Assembly: GCA_016703965.1 (NCBI GenBank)
Contig: JADJBB010000015.1
Span: 1 to 14,468 of the forward strand
Direction: 5' to 3'
DNA from: Acidobacteriota bacterium
GTDB lineage: Bacteria; Acidobacteriota; Blastocatellia; Pyrinomonadales; Pyrinomonadaceae
Length of the DNA stretch: 14,468 nt
Positions 7,258 through 14,468 of the stretch are shown here, piece after piece. Each line of letters begins with the position of its first letter. Positions within the stretch are counted from its first letter, which is position 1. Below the pieces are notes generated by a model. That model was given only the letters and a program-made list of their open reading frames with translations, was not told the origin of the DNA and searched no databases. Position numbers and translations under genes: made by a program.

Positions 7258-9485
7258 ATGTCAAAAGTTGAGAATCTCGCAAGTATCATTGACCGTTTCG
7301 GCCCCTCATTTGCACGATGAGCCAATAGGCGGTTGGAGCGCCGAACGAAAAATTGACAAGATGGTGCCCACCCACTGTCCATATTGCGGAATGCAATGCG
7401 GCATGAATCTACTGGTCGAAAAGAATCACGTTGTCGGCGTAGAACCGCGTTACGATTTTCCGGTTAACGAAGGCCGGCTGTGTCCAAGGAGTGACCGCGT
7501 ATCTGCAGACACACCATCCCGACCGGCTTGAATACCCGCTGATAAAGCGAAACGGCAATTTTGAGCGGGCAAGCTGGGACGAGGCGCTCGACCTGATCGT
7601 TTCGAAGTTTAAGGGACTACAGGAAAAATACGGCAAGGATTCGATCGCTGTTTATTCGGGCTCGTCACTGACGACCGAAAAGACATATCTCGTTGGTAAA
7701 TTTGCCCGCCTTGGAGTGCAGACCAGGTACCTTGACTACAACGGACGACTTTGCATGGCATCCGCCGCAGGCGGCAACAACAAGGCGTTCGGCATCGACC
7801 GGGCGGCAAACCCGTGGAGCGATATTCCCCACGCGGAAGTTCTGATAATTGCCGGAGCAAATTGTGCCGAGACGTTCCCCATCCTCAATGGATTTCTCTG
7901 GAAACAGCGTGACAACGGTGGTGTGTGGATAGTCATCGATCCGCGTGAGACCCCAACAGCTCGTCAGGGCGATCTGCATTTACAACTCAAGCCCGGTACA
8001 GACGTCGCGGTCGCCAACGGCATCTTGAATGTCCTGATCACCGAAAACCTGATCGATCAGGCATTTATCGATAGCCGAACCAACGATTGGGAAGCGGCTA
8101 AAACGGCTGCATTAAATTATCCACCCGATGTCGCTTCGGAAATCTCCGGCGTCCCAGCGGAAAAGATCATTCAGGCCGCTCGCCTCTACGGTCGTGCAAA
8201 AACCGGCATGATAATGCACGCCCGCGGCATCGAGCACCATTCGAACGGAACCGAGAACGTACTGAGTTATATCAATATCGCACTTGCGACCGGGAAGATC
8301 GGCTCGGAAGGCCGCGGTTACGGCACGATCACCGGCCAGGGCAACGGGCAGGGCGGCCGTGAGCATGGACAAAAGGCCGACCAACTTCCAGGCTATCGGT
8401 CGATGCTCAATCCTGAACATCGGAAATACATAGCCGAAGTTTGGGGCATTGACGAATCAGAATTGCCTGAAGCGGGCGTATCTGCGGTCGAGCTTTTTAA
8501 CAAAATGCGCGAGGGCGAGATCAAAGGGCTACTGTCGATATGCAGCAACATGATGGTCTCGCTTCCGGACACCAACAAGGTCCGCGAATCGCTAGAGGGG
8601 CTCGAATTTAACGTCTGCATCGATTTCTTTTTGTCCGAAAGTGCCCGTTATGCCGACGTTGTCCTTCCCGGAACAACATGGTCCGAAGACGAAGGGACGA
8701 CTACCAGCGGCGAGGGCCGAGTGATAAAGATCAATCAGGCGATAGATCCGCCCGGTGAAGCTCGCCATGATTGGCGAACACTACAGGAGATCGCGTCCGG
8801 ATGGGCCGCGGTAAGTACTTTCAATTTGAGTCGCCAGGCAATATTTGACGAACTACGCGTCGCCTCCAAAGGTGGTAAGGCTGACTATTTCGGCATCACT
8901 TACGAAAAGATCGACAAACAGGACGGCGTCTTCTGGCCGTGCCCGACCGAGGAAAGCAAGGGGACGCCACGCCTTTTCGAGGAGCGTTTTGCTCACGATG
9001 ACGGTAAGGCAAAATTTCACGCGATCGAATACAAAGGTGCCGCCGAGAAACCCGATGATGAATATCCTCTGATCTTTACCAGCGGACGTATAGTTCACCA
9101 GTATTTGTCGGGTAATCAGACCCGGCGTATCGGCTTTCTTGTTCAGCAGTGTCCGGAGCCTTTCGTTGAGATGCATCCTGAAACCGCTATGAAATACAAG
9201 ATCAACGACGGCGAGCGGGTGAAGGTGATCTCGCGTCGTGGTGAAGGTATTTTTCCCGCTCTTGTCGTAAAAACCATAAGGCCGGACACTATTTTTATCC
9301 CGTATCACTGGGGCGAGGAACTCGCCGCAAATCAGATCACCAACGCAGCCCTCGACCCGACCTCAAAGATACCGGAATTCAAGGCATGTGCCGCCCGTTT
9401 AGAGAAGATACATACGAGAGAATTGCCGATACTAGGCGAGGTGCGAAAGGGAACGTCACAGAACGAAGTGCAGAGAGGAAAATAG
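7258..9485 (+). CDS. Molybdopterin oxidoreductase, NasA/NarB-like nitrate reductase catalytic subunit, frameshifted near the N-terminus
   Basis: Catalytic subunit binding Mo-bis-MGD and one [4Fe-4S] cluster. The main open part is 7491-9485 (664 residues). The N-terminus lies in other frames: MSKVENLASIIDRFGPSFAR from ATG 7258, then from about 7320 PIGGWSAERKIDKMVPTHC with cluster motif CPYCGMQCGMN and GRLCP. Breaks are near 7317 and at 7486-7487, where CPKGVTAYLQ would be expected. The Mo ligand is probably Cys in LDYNGRLCMASA (codon 7752-7754), as in NasA/NarB. Later landmarks are LIIAGANCAETFPI, TGKIGSEGRGYGTITGQGNG, DVVLPGTTWSEDEGTTT and, in the C-terminal MopB domain, FTSGRIVHQYLSGNQTRR and IPYHWGEELAANQ. 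No Tat signal is seen, so it should be cytoplasmic. Nitrate is the likely substrate because NarK and MobA follow; formate dehydrogenase-like activity is less likely. The ferredoxin gene starts 3 nt after its stop. Confidence 0.9.
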
Positions 9486-9488
9486 CGC

Positions 9489-10137
9489 ATGAATGAAACC
9501 ATGTTTATCGATCCGCAGCGATGCATAGGGTGTAGGTCCTGTGTAGCCGCTTGTCGCGAGTGTTCGACGCATAAGGGCTACTCGATGATCTTCGTCGATT
9601 ACATCGACCGCAGCGAAACCACTGCAACCATGCCGACCATCTGCATGCACTGCGAAGAGCCGACTTGTGCTCTGGTCTGTCCGGCGGACGCGATCAAACA
9701 AAACGAGGATGGCGTTGTGATGTCGGCTCTCAAACCCCGCTGCTTGGATTGCCGCAACTGTGTAAATGCCTGCCCTTTCGGCGTACCGAAATACAACTCT
9801 GCGATGCATCTGCAGATGAAATGCGACATGTGTTACGACCGAACAAGCGAGGGTCTAATGCCAATGTGCCAGCGTTTGCCCGACCGGAGCATTATCCTTC
9901 GGCACCTATGAGCAGATCGTTCCGCTGCGAAGGACCAAGCCGGTCAATGCTCACGTTTTTGGCAATCAGAGTGTCAAGACAAAGGTCTATATGATGCTGC
10001 CGACGGACGCCGACGAGGTCAGCATCGACGGGTGCGGCGTTTTCGAGGGACAGATAGCCCTCGATGGCGCTCCTGTGAGGGAAGAATCGTGGATAGACAC
10101 TCAAGTGGAGGAATCCGATAAAAGCAATGAATTCTAA
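9489..10137 (+). CDS. NrfC/DmsB/HycB-like ferredoxin subunit with four [4Fe-4S] clusters, one frameshift
   Basis: Electron-transfer subunit for the upstream molybdoenzyme, about 216 residues after correction. Cys groups: CIGCRSCVAAC (12-22), CMHCEEPTCALVC (52-64), CLDCRNCVNAC (85-95) and CDMC with MC (112-127), completed by VCP in the shifted frame. This is the four-cluster pattern of the DmsB family. The open frame stops at 9911, but after 9869 another frame gives SVCPTGALSFGTYEQIVPLR and continues through KTKVYMMLPTDADEVSIDG to TAA 10135-10137. A missing base at 9869-9870 (expected CASVCP) explains it. AGAGG lies about 10 nt before the ATG. The corrected end overlaps the Rieske ATG by 11 nt, which suggests translational coupling. 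No signal peptide, so cytoplasmic. Confidence 0.88.
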
Positions 10138-10714
10138 AGCATTCGATCAAGAATCAATCAAGAAGATACTAGCCGCAGATAATGAAATATCGGATGAAAG
10201 CAACGTCCGCACGGCGACCGCCCCGTTTCAGGCCGAGTTCCCTTACGAACGCGACAGCGAAGCTCAGGTTACAAGGCGGGAGTTCTGCAACTTTCTCTTT
10301 TTGACATCGAGTGCATTATTCCTCGGTGCGGCCGGATTTGCGGGGAAAGCTGCCTATGATGCCCGATCGCCAAAGACCTTCCCCCCGGCGAAGATCGACG
10401 GTGCAATGAACATCGAACCTGGATCAGCCCTGAATTTCTCGTATCCAGCCAAGGAAGATACTGCGATCCTGATCCGTGGCACCGATGGCACCTACGCTGC
10501 CTTTGGGCAGAAATGCACGCATCTGTCTTGCCCGGTCTACTATTCACAAGCAAACGACCGCCTCGAATGCCCGTGTCACAATGGCGGTTTCAGCTCCAAG
10601 ACCGGCGAAGTATTATATGGCCCGCCGCCGCGTCCTCTCGACAGAATCGAGCTTGAGACGATCAACGGCGAGATCTTTGCAGTGAAAAGAGAGGTGCGTG
10701 GCAATGAAGGATAA
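10127..10714 (+). CDS. Rieske [2Fe-2S] protein with Tat-type signal anchor, intact
   Basis: 195 residues, unbroken. After an unusually long hydrophilic N-terminus (1-48) comes a twin-arginine motif, TRREFCNFLF (R50, R51), and a hydrophobic segment to about residue 76, typical of Tat-exported, N-anchored Rieske proteins. The cluster motifs are CTHLSC (C130, H132, C135) and CPCHNGGF (C148, C150, H151). The four ligands are C130, H132, C148 and H151, with C135 and C150 placed for the stabilising disulfide. The motif CPCHNGGF and GPPPRPLDRIEL resemble bc-complex-type Rieske domains. It probably carries electrons between the membrane cytochrome b and other redox partners. If exported, the domain would face the periplasm while the catalytic subunit stays inside, which is puzzling. 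It overlaps the ferredoxin gene and the next gene. Confidence 0.93.
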   Translation: MNSKAFDQESIKKILAADNEISDESNVRTATAPFQAEFPYERDSEAQVTRREFCNFLFLTSSALFLGAAGFAGKAAYDARSPKTFPPAKIDGAMNIEPGSALNFSYPAKEDTAILIRGTDGTYAAFGQKCTHLSCPVYYSQANDRLECPCHNGGFSSKTGEVLYGPPPRPLDRIELETINGEIFAVKREVRGNEG

Positions 10715-10943
10715 CTCCAAGCCGCAAAGGCCACAGAGCCGCGGACTTGCCGCCGTTTGGCAGGCCCGTCTCGCGATGCTTGTTATGATCAATGTGGCTC
10801 AGCTCTGGATCCTCTCGGCGGCGGTTGAGGCTGCTCTTGCACATGCTTACTCGCAACTGACGCCGCTCGTCATTGCCTCTGGGATATGCTGGCTGATCGC
10901 ACTTAGCATAATCGTTTGGTGGAAACCCTCTCCGCCTCGATGA
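10704..10943 (+). CDS. Small two-helix membrane protein, DUF6755-like
   Basis: 79 residues from ATG 10704, which overlaps the Rieske 3' end by 11 nt; a GTG at 10698 is a possible alternative. A basic N-terminus (KDNSKPQRPQSRGLAAVWQA) is followed by two membrane helices, MLVMINVAQLWILSAAVEAA and LVIASGICWLIALSIIVWW. This matches my memory of DUF6755, small membrane proteins found beside Rieske and nitrate-reductase genes; no activity is known. It may anchor or stabilise the Rieske/cytochrome b part of the complex. The overlaps on its 5' side point to translational coupling. Confidence 0.7.
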   Translation: MKDNSKPQRPQSRGLAAVWQARLAMLVMINVAQLWILSAAVEAALAHAYSQLTPLVIASGICWLIALSIIVWWKPSPPR

Positions 10944-11030
10944 GTCTGACCCGGTTTTTCATTAAGCTCGTTGATTCCCCTCGGTTCGTGGCCACAGGTA
11001 TAAGACTTGAGGGGACGTTGTTTAAGACGT

Positions 11031-12229
11031 ATGGATACCAAGACATTTCAGCCTGGCTCCGCTCGGGCACTTTTTTTCGACAACTGCCTTTGCCGTTACA
11101 TTTGCCGTCTGGGGGTTGATCGCCGCATTAGCCCCAACATTCACTGAGCTTTACGGACTGTCTGGTAAAGAAAAGAGCCTGTTGATCGCTATACCTGTCC
11201 TGCTAGGCTCGATCGGCCGTCTTTTTGCGGGAATGCTGGCGGATAAATATGGCGGTCGACGTGTCTTTGCGGCTCTTCTCATATTTTCAGCGGTTCCCGC
11301 GATAGCGATTGGCTTTTCGCAAAGTTATACCCAGTTGCTGATCCTCGGCTTATTTCTCGGGCTCGCCGGAACATCCTTTCCCGTCGGCGTCGGCTTCACC
11401 TCAAAATGGTTCAGCCGTGAAAAGCAAGGAACCGCCCTTGGGGTTTACGGCATGGGCAACATTGGCCAGTCAATTGCCGTTTTTTTTGCACCTGTCCTCG
11501 CGATCTACTTGGGTGACTGGCGTTATGTTTTCTTCATCTTTGCGGCCGTCACATTTAGCTGGGGACTAATGTTCTATTTTTCTGCTCAGGACGCTGCTGT
11601 AACGGCCGCTCCAAAAACACTGAAGCAGAATCTCAGCGTTCTGCGAACCTCCGGCTACGCCTGGATACTGTCATTATTCTATTTCCTTACATTCGGCGGT
11701 TTCGTCGCTCTCGCCCTTTATCTGCCCACCTTCCTGAAGGAAATATTTAGCTTAACCCCGACCGACGCCGGGGCCCGCACCGCGGGATTCGTCCTTGTAG
11801 CAACCGTCCTGCGACCAGTTGGCGGGATCTTGGCCGACAAGATCGGAGGCGGCAAGGTTCTACTCGGTGTTTTCGCGGCGATCGCTGTACTTGCACTTCT
11901 GTTGAGCTCCGTTTCTATCGTTCCTTTCACGATCGGGCGCTTGGTTGCGCCGCTGCACTTGGCCTGGGTAACGGAGCCGTATTTAAGCTCGTTCCTCAGT
12001 ATTTCCCGAACGAAACCGCCACAGTCACTGGACTTGTCGGGGCGTTTGGCGGGCTGGGAGGTTTTTTTTTCCACCACTGGAACTCGGCTTTGTTAAGGAC
12101 GCCACCGGATCTTATACGCTCGGGTTTGTGTTTCTTTCTTTATTTTCCGTGATTTGTCTTGTGGTCAATTATTTTTCATTTATCAAGCCAACAATGAGGA
12201 GTTACGAGAGAACCGGAGAATCTTCTTAG
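11031..12229 (+). CDS. narK: NarK-type nitrate/nitrite transporter (MFS, NNP family), three frameshifts
   Basis: Inner-membrane transporter of about 399 residues after correction; the open part is 11116-12096. The start MDTKTFQPGSARAL (ATG 11031) joins to FSTTAFAVTFAVWGLIAALA past the T7 run at 11071-11077. MFS loop motifs are GRLFAGMLADKYGGRRVF and LRPVGGILADKIGGGKVLL. NNP-type glycine-rich segments are GVYGMGNIGQSIAVFFAP and, in the corrected frame, GLVGAFGGLGGFF. The second break is in GGG at 11935-11937, after which the true frame reads ALGCAAALGLGNGAVFKLVP. The third is T9 at 12062-12070, after which PPLELGFVKDATGSYTLGF runs to TAG 12227-12229. It would import nitrate or exchange it for nitrite, supplying the enzyme encoded upstream. 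MobA starts 6 nt later. Confidence 0.9.
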
Positions 12230-12235
12230 AACGCA

Positions 12236-12889
12236 ATGAGTTTGATCGATGGATTTGTTTTGGCAGGCGGCCAAAGCCGACGCATGGGGCAAGATAAAGC
12301 GGCACTGTTGCTCGGAGGCAGGACGCTCATAGATCGGGCAGCCGGTGCCATGTTTTCGATCGCAAACACAGTCTATTTGGTCGGCAATTCAAATGACGCA
12401 ATCACTTCGCTTCCGATAATTCAAGATCATCCCGTTATGGGAGACGCCCGCGGTGCAATCGTGGGATTTTATACAGCGCTTGTGAGCGCTAAAACCGAGT
12501 GGATAGCCGTACTCGCGTGCGACCTGCCATTTGTCACTGGCGAATTGATGACTCGGATGGTAGACATTTTGCGGCATTGCCTAGACTCGGAAATGAATCA
12601 TATTGATGCCATCTTCGCCGAACAGCCAGATGGACGCAATCAGCCGCTTTGTGGGCTGTACCGGCGGGACTCGTGCCTTCCCAAGGTCGAAACAATGTTG
12701 TCCGATCGTGAATGGCGAATACAACGATTGCGTGAACGACTCCAGGTACGGGTAATTGGGTTTTCCGAGATCAAAGATATTCAAGGCTCCGAATTCTTGT
12801 TCTTAAACTTGAACACACCCGAGGAATATCGAGCAGCAGTCGAAATTGAAAAGATGCGACTCCGACCGGCTTTTCTAAACCCGAGATAA
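12236..12889 (+). CDS. mobA: Molybdenum cofactor guanylyltransferase
   Basis: Intact 217-residue cytoplasmic enzyme that attaches GMP to molybdopterin, forming the MGD cofactor needed by NasA/NarB-type reductases. The N-terminal nucleotide-binding signature is VLAGGQSRRMGQDKAALLLG at about 8-27. Other conserved parts are PIIQDHPVMGDARGAIVGFY, the metal-binding Asp in VLACDLPFVTGEL (AxDxP type), QPLCGLYRR, and FLNLNTPEEY near the end. Length is normal. It follows narK closely and is the last gene of the plus-strand operon, so a dedicated cofactor-maturation gene travels with the enzyme. Confidence 0.95.
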   Translation: MSLIDGFVLAGGQSRRMGQDKAALLLGGRTLIDRAAGAMFSIANTVYLVGNSNDAITSLPIIQDHPVMGDARGAIVGFYTALVSAKTEWIAVLACDLPFVTGELMTRMVDILRHCLDSEMNHIDAIFAEQPDGRNQPLCGLYRRDSCLPKVETMLSDREWRIQRLRERLQVRVIGFSEIKDIQGSEFLFLNLNTPEEYRAAVEIEKMRLRPAFLNPR

Positions 12890-12983
12890 TTCGACCGCGA
12901 TGCCCGGCTATGGAAAGATCAGTTATTAGTCCGACTCTCGCCCGAAGTAAATGAACCGTTCTGATTTGCGAAGTAATGCAAAA

Positions 12984-14066
12984 TTACTGCACCTCACCGT
13001 TGTCGATTTCGTCAAGCCGCTTGACAGCCTCCAACAAGAGTTTGTCATCAGTTTGAGCGTAGACCGTTGTGATGCTCATGTCAGAGTGCGCAAACAGATT
13101 CTGGACTATAAGCGGGTTCGTATTTCGCCGGATTAGCTCGCTGGCGAAATAGCTGCGAAGATCGTGGAAGTGATAGTTCTCTTCTCTCGTTCCGCCTTTC
13201 TTGTTTATCCCAGCGTTACGGAGTGCCGTTTGCCATCGTTTACGGAAATCTTTTACGGGGAACGGCAACTGTTTTTCATCGATCATCGCTTTCAAAACCT
13301 TTGTCGCGGTCGCGTTGAGCGGAACTAGGCGTGGAGGTCTTCCCTTCGAACCGATCACAAAAACATGTTCGTTTTCAAAATCGATAACATCTTCCGTGAT
13401 CGCGACAAGTTGTCCGCGACGTAATGGAAGATTCACTGCGAGGACTATCAGTCGATAAAGTAGCGTATCCTTCTCCAACTCCGTCCAAAGGGCCTCCTTT
13501 TGTTTCGGATTTAGCAGCCGTCTTCGAGGGGGCGGTTCCGGTAGAGCCTTCACGTATTTCATCGGGTTCCGCTCCAGAATTCCCTCTTCACACGCTAAGC
13601 TGAAGATCTTCGACAACGTGGACATGATCCGGTTGATCGACGCCGATGAGAGTGCACTTTCTTTCTTCCGTTTGTTTTGCCGAGTCTGAAGTTTGGTCCG
13701 GCAGTTCCGACAATCCTGAGGGCTGATGCTGGATATGGTCTGTTTCGTAAAGTATCCGAGAAGAAGTCTTATATAAAGTTCCTTTGCCCCTTGATTGACA
13801 TTGTTCTGCTGCACGTACGGCCGGTACTTCTGGTCGATGAACGCTGCCAACGTGGTCGTGGTGTCCGTAACATTGTAACTATGATCGAACGAAGCCTTAA
13901 TGATCTGCCTCTCAGCCAACTCAGCTTCTTGTTTTGTCTTCGCTTCGGGAATACTCTGATGAATGACCTTCCCTTTCAGCCGTTTGTAGATCCACCATCG
14001 AGCTTTCGAGTAGTCGGGATGTGAGGATGAGACTCGCTTACCGTTGTATCTTTTGTAAACAGACAT
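12984..14066 (-). CDS. Tyrosine recombinase/integrase
   Basis: 360-residue site-specific recombinase. The AP2-like or Arm N-terminus is MSVYKRYNGKR with WWIYKRLKGKVIHQSIPEAK, followed by a SAM-like core-binding domain (about 70-165) and the catalytic domain. Catalytic residues: Arg in LPLRRGQL (R216), Lys in the beta hairpin (K241), H301 and R304 in HDLR, H327 in LFAHSD, and the nucleophile Y336 in TTVYAQ. All are present, so it could be active. I start at ATG 14066 because MSVYKRYNGKR is the usual opening in relatives; an upstream frame extends to 14144. It points away from the partial tRNA at the right edge, a common arrangement for elements inserted at a tRNA 3' end. It is convergent with mobA and its frame is undamaged. 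Confidence 0.93.
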   Translation of the reverse strand: MSVYKRYNGKRVSSSHPDYSKARWWIYKRLKGKVIHQSIPEAKTKQEAELAERQIIKASFDHSYNVTDTTTTLAAFIDQKYRPYVQQNNVNQGAKELYIRLLLGYFTKQTISSISPQDCRNCRTKLQTRQNKRKKESALSSASINRIMSTLSKIFSLACEEGILERNPMKYVKALPEPPPRRRLLNPKQKEALWTELEKDTLLYRLIVLAVNLPLRRGQLVAITEDVIDFENEHVFVIGSKGRPPRLVPLNATATKVLKAMIDEKQLPFPVKDFRKRWQTALRNAGINKKGGTREENYHFHDLRSYFASELIRRNTNPLIVQNLFAHSDMSITTVYAQTDDKLLLEAVKRLDEIDNGEVQ

Positions 14067-14393
14067 ATTCTTCGTTAGTAGATTTGCTCTGGTCCGTAGT
14101 CGAGGATGTGACAAACCGGTTGCCTCTCGCGTAGCCTTTCGCAAGTTCTATTCCGCTGACTGTTAGCCGCTTATTTGCTGGGAATCGGGTGAAAAGGTGA
14201 AATTTGGAACGCCAAAGCAACAGTTGGTTCTCCTCGCACCGTGGTTGGTGCGTCTGCTCACCAAAACGGCTCTAATTTGAGGTGCAGAAAGTTGGTTGCA
14301 AAATGGAGCGCTTTTTCTGACGGGTGGTAGGCCGTAAATGCGGTAATCAAGAGGCTTAGCAACCCGCCCTCTCGTCGCTGTTGGAAAACCACG
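14067..14393. other. Region upstream of the integrase, no convincing gene
   Basis: About 330 nt between the integrase start and the terminator. It should hold the integrase promoter and perhaps recombinase arm sites. An inverted repeat, TTGGTG-N8-CACCAA, lies at 14245-14264 and is a possible operator or weak hairpin. A minus-strand frame at 14163-14429 runs through the terminator hairpin and is not believed to be a gene. Confidence 0.4.
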
Positions 14394-14427
14394 AAAAAAG
14401 GGGCTTTCGGATGTCTTCGAAAGCCCC
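14394..14427 (-). terminator. Intrinsic terminator downstream of the tRNA
   Basis: Perfect 10-bp stem: GGGGCTTTCG (14400-14409) pairs with CGAAAGCCCC (14418-14427) around an 8-nt loop. On the minus strand the hairpin is followed by six U (A6 at 14394-14399). It begins 8 nt after the tRNA CCA end, so it fits termination of the tRNA transcript. Confidence 0.85.
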
Positions 14428-14435
14428 ATGTTTAT

Positions 14436-14468
14436 TGGTCGGGACGGCGAGATTTTAACTAGCGACCT
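14436..14468 (-). tRNA. 3' end of a tRNA gene (probably tRNA-Pro), cut by the window edge, with odd T-arm
   Basis: Read on the minus strand, the last 33 nt give a variable loop (AGGTC), T-stem GCTAG, loop TTAAAAT, stem CTCGC, acceptor CGTCCCG, discriminator A and encoded CCA (complement at 14436-14438). Position 72 is G, implying C1:G72, which with A73 is typical of bacterial tRNA-Pro. Two oddities: T-stem pair 51:63 is U:C, and the loop lacks the near-universal C56 (TTCAAAT expected, TTAAAAT seen). Thus it may be a decayed copy or an attachment-site remnant rather than a working tRNA. The 5' half lies outside the window, so identity and completeness cannot be fixed. Confidence 0.65.

Noticed and set aside
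8112..9308. Long minus-strand frames opposite the molybdoenzyme gene (8112-8420, 8853-9308)
   Set aside because: They lie entirely opposite a well-conserved gene, have no family-like motifs and arise from codon bias on the opposite strand.
4108..12070. Programmed ribosomal frameshifting as the cause of the split genes
   Set aside because: Breaks are too many, in unrelated genes, of both signs, and lack a shared slippery heptamer with a following structure; indel error or decay explains them better.
14163..14429. Minus-strand frame of 88 codons before the integrase
   Set aside because: It would start inside the stem of the tRNA terminator and has no recognised similarity.
1..14468. CRISPR array, insertion sequence ends or transposase
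   Set aside because: I saw no regularly spaced repeats, no terminal inverted repeats around an open frame, and no transposase motif; the only recombinase is the tyrosine integrase.

Overview
The window looks like an accessory, nitrate/nitric-oxide-related region from a free-living, mid-GC bacterium. The tyrosine recombinase, the small membrane protein and the overall gene mix resemble Acidobacteriota (Blastocatellia/Pyrinomonadaceae-like), but that assignment is from memory of family flavour, not from a search, and is only moderately secure. No ribosomal or marker gene is present.

Layout. (a) 1-850, plus strand: the 3' part of a B12-binding radical SAM protein (DUF4070 C-terminus), running off the left edge. 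(b) 880-3902, minus strand: in transcription order a RIC/ScdA di-iron repair protein (3902 leftwards), a YwiC-like membrane protein, and a PLP-dependent (aromatic-L-amino-acid type) decarboxylase. (c) 4019-5772, minus strand: a membrane-anchored cupin, a DUF7009-like protein and a Crp/Fnr-family regulator. (d) 6162-12889, plus strand: a probable operon for nitrate reduction, comprising a NarI-like cytochrome b with a C-terminal zinc ribbon, a NasA/NarB-like molybdopterin oxidoreductase, a four-cluster ferredoxin, a Tat-type Rieske protein, a two-helix DUF6755-like protein, a NarK nitrate transporter and MobA for Mo-bis-MGD cofactor. (e) 12984-14468, minus strand: a tyrosine integrase, a strong intrinsic terminator, and the 3' end of a tRNA (probably Pro) cut by the right edge. 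The tRNA and integrase together suggest a tRNA-targeted integration site.

How they may work together (inference): nitrate enters through NarK and is reduced by the molybdoenzyme. Electrons would come from quinol through the cytochrome b, ferredoxin and Rieske modules. MobA finishes the cofactor. RIC, the cupin and the Crp/Fnr regulator would handle nitric oxide or iron-sulfur stress. Near-identical FNR-type operators (TGAT-N4-RTCA) lie upstream of RIC and of the DUF7009-like gene, both 41.5 nt from a predicted transcription start, which ties these genes to one regulator.

A major caveat: most long genes are broken by one-base indels, several in homopolymers (T6, T7, T9, G5), while the protein sequence remains well conserved in the shifted frames. 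The left 3.1 kb is worst. This looks more like indel error in the assembly than old gene decay, but recent pseudogenisation cannot be excluded from sequence alone. Spans given for such genes are frame-corrected; the uninterrupted part is stated in each entry.
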